64,000 bases of DNA, taken from the NCBI RefSeq assembly GCF_001949145.1, contig NW_019091555.1, positions 221,464-285,463 on the forward strand, in the 5' to 3' direction. This stretch comes from Acanthaster planci. Its lineage: Eukaryota > Echinodermata > Asteroidea > Valvatida > Acanthasteridae. The position numbers and the translations under genes are program-made. Shown in pieces: positions 57,519-64,000 of the stretch. A model generated the notes under the pieces. It searched no databases. It saw nothing but the letters and a program-made list of their open reading frames with translations, and was not told where the DNA came from. The first letter of the stretch is position 1; the number at the start of each line of letters is the position of its first letter.

Positions 57519-58037
57519 ACGGTCAGTAGAGGAAGTTCATCGCATGCCTATGCATGATGAGAACTGAACTGCAAAGAACTCAAGATTGCCGATGGAACTG
57601 ACAAAATGTAACAACAGCTTAAGAGCACAAACATGCTGCAGGTGCATCTGGGGGTGTGGCCACCGGCATACTGAACGGATAGAGGTATGCATCTAGTTTG
57701 CATACGTGAAAAAAAGCAGCTAACCCGAGTCGTATAGAGGAATCCGACGAGACACCGTTCTGAGGGGCGCATTTACACTCACACAGCTATCTCAATCTGA
57801 GCACGCGTAAACTTTGGCAATTGACTACTACCTATTGGTCAAGGAGGAATTTCACTCGTGTGCACTGCCTGCGTGCAGACAGGATGGCCCGTAGTAATGG
57901 CTTCTAATTTTGGTCGTCGGATTTGTCTCTACTGTCAAAGGAAAAATGTCAAATATTCCAGTTTTGCTGAAAACTCACCTGTTCCTGTGTCTTTTTAAAA
58001 GCAGACATGTGAACAAGTTTAAAGTTAGAGTTTAAAT

Positions 58038-58304
58038 TATTTAAAACACCTGTTCCTTTTTTTTTTTGAGTGGGTAACAGTGAATTCGTAACCACAGTTT
58101 TGGCGGCATCTTTTTTGCTAGCATTTCATGGGATGGCATTTCCCATGAGTCCAAAAAATTAATGCTCATTTATTTAAAACACCTGTTTCTTTTTTTTTGA
58201 GTGGGTAACAGTGAATTCGTAACCACAGTTTTGGCGGCATCTTTTTGCAAGCATTTCATGGGACGGCATTTCCCATGAGTCCAAAAAATTAATGCTCATT
58301 TATT
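58038..58304 (+). repeat. Tandem duplication, 133-bp unit, two copies
   Basis: Both units carry TTTAAAACACCTGTT, a T run, GAGTGGGTAACAGTGAATTC and TTTCCCATGAGTCC, with only a few differences, mostly in T-run length. Confidence 0.9.
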
Positions 58305-58431
58305 CCTGGATCTATGCAAACAGAATCAACAAAACTTTGGTTAAACGAATAACTTTGGTGCTCATTTACCAAGTGCAATTTTAAGACTACTTGATGTGTG
58401 TGCCAAAAATGACTATCTCCACTTGTGTAAT

Positions 58432-59024
58432 AACCACATGCTGCCGGGTGAGTTGAAAAATGCACTGCACACATACGGGCGAATTTCAAGATTTTCAGTT
58501 TTCAAAAATCTTCAAAAATTCAGCATTTCAATTAATGGACGTTTACACCCACATGAATCACTGTGTGGTGGCCACTGTAGCCTGACAGACAAAATCTATT
58601 GATGCCTGAGTATTTCAGCCAGGCCTGCAGCCTTGTAAAAAGAGCCCAGATTGTGCGGTGTTATAGAATTTCTTTTGTTCACGAACCTGGCACAGTGTGC
58701 TGCTGACCTCTTTTCAATAGGGGCCAGATTAGCATGCAGCGGTGCTGTGTGGCTCATCGCTGCGGTGGTGGAGCGCTTTTGTCTCCATTGGTAATCCGCT
58801 CGCTCTAAATGCCCCAAACGGTGGTATACTGTTTCAAAACAAGGCTGGATTATCTCCACTTTTGAGAGTGAAAAAATGTCGGTAATGCCCAGCAGCTCAA
58901 TCTTTTGTGCCGAGCGCAGTCTTTTGTTACAAAGCCCAGCTCTTTTGTCCCGGTTTCGGGCTCCCTGGCTTCTTGTACAAAGCATATGTGCTCGAAAACG
59001 GGTCCCCCGGCAGCAAGTGGTTAA
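58432..59024 (+). mobile_element. 590-bp TTAA/CCACTTGCTGCCGGG element, copy B
   Basis: Starts ATAACCACATGCTGCCGGG (one flank base changed) and ends CCCGGCAGCAAGTGGTTAA. Long shared blocks with copy C, such as TTCAGCATTTCAATTAATGG and TTTCAGCCAGGCCTGC. Confidence 0.8.
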
Positions 59025-59297
59025 TTATAAATGTATTTGTGTCAGCATGCAACACGTAATGGAGATACCAAATAATCTTGATTGTTCCGCTGTAGAATCA
59101 GTCAGCGCTGTACATTCAAGGTGCAAGGTGGAGACACTGTCTTGGACATCTCTTTTTTGTCTTTTTGTGCAACTTTAAATTCGTCAGTGCTTCAAAAACA
59201 ATGAGAGATCCTTTCGGAACTAAGTGGGCTTTACTAACACTTAAAATTTTTCCACGCTTTTCTAGTTAATAGAGGGGGCTGTTGATCAGTTTGTCCA

Positions 59298-59303
59298 AAT
59301 AAA
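59298..59303 (+). terminator. Candidate polyadenylation signal AATAAA
   Basis: The first AATAAA I noticed downstream of the XPR1 stop, about 2 kb away and beyond a transposon copy. An unseen variant signal nearer the stop is quite possible. Confidence 0.25.
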
Positions 59304-60727
59304 TTGATTGTGCCTGCTAAGTTATGTGATCTACCGGTATAGTGGTTATATCAAACATCAGCAAACATGGCATTCTCCCATAGCTAAGTCTGTTTAAGTT
59401 CATAAGCTTACTCAGCACTCTAGTACTCTCAGCACTGCATTGACCGTCAGCTTTATATTTGATGTAGCACTTATAACACTTCTCTACTGGAGGACACCAT
59501 GTGCGCTGATGTTTGATACCCACTCCAGATCACATGATTTAGCAGGTGCAACTAGTCAGTTGTGAACCCAAAATTTGACTTTCAGAAACATGTCAAGAAA
59601 GGGTAGCTTGCTGGCCTGTTGCTCAAATAACAATCATCAATCAAATGATTCCACGTATTTTAACAGAAATGCTTCGCATAGACCCTTTGAAAGTGTGGAG
59701 GGTTTCAATTCTAGGGAAGGAAACCAGCTATTACCAATGGGAATGTGTATCATTTCACATGGAAGAAAACTTGGAATTACGGTTTTCTCATCTTTGTGTT
59801 ACACGACCTTTCTTTTTAGAATTTTCACCTCGCGTAATTATAAACATCAGAACGTTTCAGTTATTGCTTACTATCAGTCAAATGTGAAAATATCCTGGGG
59901 CACTGGTATTTTCAACATTTTTAGTCAACTTAGTTTGCCACCAGTGGGTGAAACAAGGGCATGCTGACCACTGGTTGATTTTCCCGGGTAACCCATGCAC
60001 AATATATGTATATCTTGGGTACCAGGCAAAGGGACCAGCATTTGACAAAATTGTCATTGCTCAAATTTGCCTCAAATGGTTGGAATTTCAAATGTAAGAC
60101 TAAACTGGCAGTTAAAGGACTAGTCCATTGTCTACTCTGACTGCACTACTTGTGAAGGGACCCCACAGTTTGGAGACAGGGCACCCAACATTCCAAGGAC
60201 GCTCAAGTTGCGACCAAATTACTTTGCTGTGGTTTGTAATTGCACACAGGTCTATGGTTCTGGCTGCAGTCACTTCTTGTAAGTGCATGTAATTTCAAGT
60301 CAAAGCCTTGCTCAGGCCAAATTGGGCTGGCTTTTCACATTTTTGCCGTCTCATTGTGCAGAGATTTTTAAATACACGTTGACCTATGTACTGAAGATGA
60401 CAATCTTAGTTTACTGTCTGCACTTTCCCATGGAACCAGTGGGGCCCACCGTCTGCTGAGCACAGACAGAAAGCACACAAGTGAATCAAGTATGGTGTCA
60501 CCAATTCATCTTTTTATTAATTGTGATGCATTTAACCTGTCTCAAGTCAGACAATTTGACTTCCCTTTTGACATTTGCATGTTGTCGGCTTGTAGATACA
60601 TTGTCCTACCTTATATTAGCTTATGCGCATAATTACTGCTCAGTGCAAAACCATGGCCAAAACTAGTTTGGTTTATTTTTTTTCCTCAAGTTTTTGTGTC
60701 ACATTTTTAGCTCATCATTTGTTTATA
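59304..60727. other. No gene recognised between element copies B and C
   Basis: Two overlapping plus-strand frames around 59575-59967 are the longest, but their composition and lack of splice context do not support a gene. Confidence 0.5.
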
Positions 60728-61308
60728 TTAACCAATTGCTGCCGGGTGGTTTGAAAAATGCAGTACACACACAAACAGGACATTTTCTAGATTTTTAGTT
60801 TTCAAAATTCTTCAAAAATTCAGCATTTCAATTAATGGACGTTTACACCCACACGAATGACTGCCTGATGGCTACTCTAATCTGACAGACAAAATCTATT
60901 GACGCCCGAGTATTTCAGCCAGGCCTGCCGCCTTGTAAAAAGAGCCCAGATTGTGCGGTGTTATGTAACTTTCTTTTGTTCACGAACCTGGCTCAGTGCA
61001 CTGCTGACCTCTTTTCAATAGGGGCCATATTAACGCGCAGTGGGTCCTGTGTGGCTCATCACTGCGATGGTGAAGTGCTTTTGTCCCCGGTGGTAATCTG
61101 CTCGCACTAAATGCCCAAAACCATGGTATACTGTTTCAAAACAAGGCTGGATTATCTCCACTATTGAGAGTGAAAAAATGTCTGTAATGCCCAGCAGCCT
61201 GGTCTTTTGTTATAAGGCTCAGCTCTCTTTGTTCGATTTCGGAGACCCCGGGCCACATGTATAAAGCATACGTATCTAATACTGGAATCCCCGGCAGCAA
61301 GTGGTTAA
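60728..61308 (+). mobile_element. 590-bp TTAA/CCACTTGCTGCCGGG element, copy C
   Basis: TTAACCAATTGCTGCCGGG to CCCGGCAGCAAGTGGTTAA with TTAA at both sides. Same orientation as copy B, opposite to copy A. Confidence 0.85.
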
Positions 61309-64000
61309 GCATATATCTCTTGATATTGTCAGCCTGCCTTTGCAAGAACTTAATCTATGTATTCCTGATCCAGAGGGAAAAGACAAAAGAAATGAGGACT
61401 TGAAATAGGTGTGCGCGGAGATGTATTTTTATGAAGTTATTCCTTAATTGGGCATTATGGTGCATGCTAATCCCTGGCAAATATCATACGAGTTGCTGCC
61501 GGTTATTTTCCGAGTCGGGGCTTATATACCTTGACAGTCTGGTGCCTTTGTCAATAGCTTAACTGCCCGTGATAGGGAATCTTACAAACATGGCAACAGT
61601 GATTGTAGTTTCAGACTTTCAAGGCTAAGTTTGTTCCAGACTTGAATCAAGGCTAAGTTTGTTCCAGGTCTTCCTGCAAATGAGGTTTCATTATCTGTAA
61701 ATGATATTGACAAAAAAAAAAAAACAGAAGAAAAAGTCCCATTCCAGTTGAGATGGTGTGATTAGATTGTATAAATCAGTGTTTGAGTCGTGTTTCTTCG
61801 CATGAAACTGCTTGTACAAGATGCAAGCAGATAAAATTGGTCTACACGGTTTTATTAACATAACACTACCAACCCAGTGTGGGTGTAACTCCTTCGTTTT
61901 GTGTAGTTTAGAAAACTCGGTGAAAATACTAATTTTTCTTGTACTGTGAACTATTTTAAAGCTGGATATTCGCTCACGATTTTCCTTGACCGTTCCTCTT
62001 TTGCTATGGATAACCCTGGCCCCCAAAGTGCCTCTAAGACTGTTCTCCAGAAAGGGTGTAACATTGTATGGACCTGGCTTAGTACATGTACTCACAAGGT
62101 TCTCACAACCTGCATTACACGGATCTCTTTTGTTCACAAGTCTGCACTAGGTATGTAAGGTTGGCACGCACTGCATGCACAGGTGTCACTATCGACTGAT
62201 ATATTGAGCTGCTGTGGTGATTAACACCAGATTGCTAGAACTATGTGTTACTGGATGGCCACGCCCTTTCTTATTACAAATGGCTGCAACTTTCATTGCA
62301 TCCACCTTATTTGATAGCAATACCAGTGATAAGCACTAGAATTGATATTAATTTTAACAATCATTCTGAAATTTTGACAGCTAGAGACGTGCACTGCTTT
62401 AATACCATATATGCAAGTTCCAGGAGGAATGAGTCACATGTATAATGCGTTGATGGTTTGAAGAGTTTTTACCAAGGCCAAAATATTTTTATACAAATTA
62501 AGGTCACTACGAATGTATATACGTGTATGTAATGTATGAGCAACTTCGTGTAATGCATATTGCTACACATTGAAAGAATGGACAGTAAAGAATAACTTTG
62601 GACAAGAAAGTGTTTGAATGTGCAATTTTGCAGTCTGTGTTTTTCAGAAATGAGTAAATAGGCAGGACAAACGTCATTGTTAATACGCAAGAAAAAGACA
62701 GAACATGAGCACTCAATAGCACTTTCAGTGAAGGTCGTTTCTGACGTATCCTGAAACCAGGCCGAAGAAGGTAAATGCAATGTTCCACAGTTCCTCTTGC
62801 CGACTGATAATCTCATACCTCAAAGTGATCCATAGTTAAATTTTGTCTGTCAAAAGCTTGGGTTGTTGCAGGCTTTGAAAGTTGCGGAATTTGCAGTGTT
62901 CTTGTGCATACTGGTGTGATTTATCCAGCTCATGGCCTGAAGCCTTCAGCCTGGTTTTGGAGCAGTGGGTCACAATTCTCCCAGCCCAACCAGGCCAAAT
63001 CCACTGTAGGGATGAACTCTGGACTGCAGACCACAACGACACATTGTGTAATGACCGGCACATTTATTCATAAATACAACTACTGAAATTGGTAATATAC
63101 CTCAACAATTCTCACGTTTTGTTATTGCTCGTAGGTAATCACTTCCATAAAGTGCATCACAGTTTCCATGGTGAATTAGGCAGCATTGAATGTCTCTCGC
63201 GGTAAAACAAGGCACAGATAACTTGGGGGGCATCTTCACTAGGAATGTTTCAGTCTTATTAAATACAAATGTACCAATGACACAAAACTGTACAAAAAGG
63301 ATGGCACTCAGTAAGGCTAGTTAAGGCATTTCTCTTCAAATACTGATGTACATGTATTGCTATTCTGAAAATGCTATAATTCAAAACTCTTGAAGCTACG
63401 GCTACTGAATACACTGTTGGCTGCCCTCTAATGTCACTTGACAGTCAAATTCATGTTCAAGGCAAAAGATAATTTTAAATTGAATCACTGTTGAGTTTTG
63501 ATTTGGAAACAGCCCCCTGGCTGAGAGCTGTTGGTGGCGCTGTGTGACCAAAGGAGGTCTGAGAAAAAGCCCTTTACATATTGCTGAAAGCTCACGGGCA
63601 TCACGCATCACTCGCGCAGTTTCTTTTGACAGATTTTTATTTTCTGCAGAATGCGTACAAAAACCACACTGGGTGTTGTGTCCATCAGAGGTCTGCAACT
63701 CAGCACAGATGCATGACTGCAAAATGATCTTGACCTCATCGCACTCCTGGGAAATTTTTTTATGACCTGTCCTCTGAATAATCCTTTCCAATGATAGAGG
63801 GCGCCCTTTATGCACACAGCAACCAATAAGACCACAGACATTTCCTTAAGATAGTTCCTTTAACTTTCCTCTTGGTCGTCTTCTGCTAGAGGATGCCCTT
63901 CAAATGCAGAGCCGGCCCAGGCAAGGTCCCCCCTCCCTTCTATGTTTTTTTTTTGGTTCTTCATCCGTCGTCCGGGTCCTTGCCCAGGATGCGATTGGTG
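61309..64000. other. No gene recognised at the right end
   Basis: Only short frames. A minus-strand frame of 137 codons at 63402-63815 has no recognisable motif. The last 40 bp read on the minus strand as TNRILGKDPDDG and a stop, which might be the 3' end of a gene entering from the right. Confidence 0.4.

Noticed and set aside
59575-59967. 130-codon plus-strand frame downstream of XPR1
   Set aside because: No recognisable domain, no splice context and ordinary base composition for this region.
63402-63815. 137-codon minus-strand frame near the right end
   Set aside because: No family match and no conserved motif; could be UTR of a neighbouring gene but nothing shows it.

Overview
This window is animal nuclear DNA: two multi-exon genes with GT-AG introns, long introns full of short non-autonomous transposons, SINE fragments, microsatellites and three assembly gaps (21567-21581, 32625-32715, 56398-56817). 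The proteins are metazoan orthologues. TTAGGG-like motifs, an L2/MIR-like tail and very frequent TACATGTA palindromes fit an invertebrate deuterostome such as an echinoderm, hemichordate or cephalochordate. That assignment is an inference; I cannot name the species.

The two genes are arranged head to head. SMG7, a nonsense-mediated mRNA decay factor, is on the minus strand from 35196 down to 18841. I could build 14 coding exons whose splice phases all agree. XPR1, an SPX-EXS phosphate exporter, is on the plus strand from 35935 to 57320. It has 15 coding exons with fully consistent phases, giving 715 residues from ATG to TGA. The two start codons are 738 bp apart, so the interval 35197-35934 must hold both promoters and 5' leaders. 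Human SMG7 and XPR1 both lie in chromosome band 1q25, so the linkage may be old.

Layout: 1-18840 has no gene I can support. It may include a SMG7 3' UTR, and it holds an L2/MIR-like tail, microsatellites, a 55-bp minisatellite and repeat copies. 18841-35196 is SMG7, including one exon of about 2 kb that encodes a Pro/Gln/Ser-rich tail and is interrupted by a 15-N gap in a poly-C (proline) tract. 35935-57320 is XPR1, whose 9-kb first intron is crowded with terminal-inverted-repeat elements. 57321-64000 is the XPR1 3' flank, with a degenerate 16-bp tandem array just after the stop, a 133-bp tandem duplication and two copies of a 590-bp TTAA-flanked element.

I found no new multi-gene system. 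The most unusual items are: a 59-bp near-perfect palindrome ending in CCCTAAC and flanked by TTAA, present twice 40 kb apart with 57 of 59 bases identical; upstream ORFs before both start codons, one of them a start-stop element overlapping the SMG7 start; a GC-AG intron in SMG7; and a set of short transposons whose ends and target duplications can still be read.
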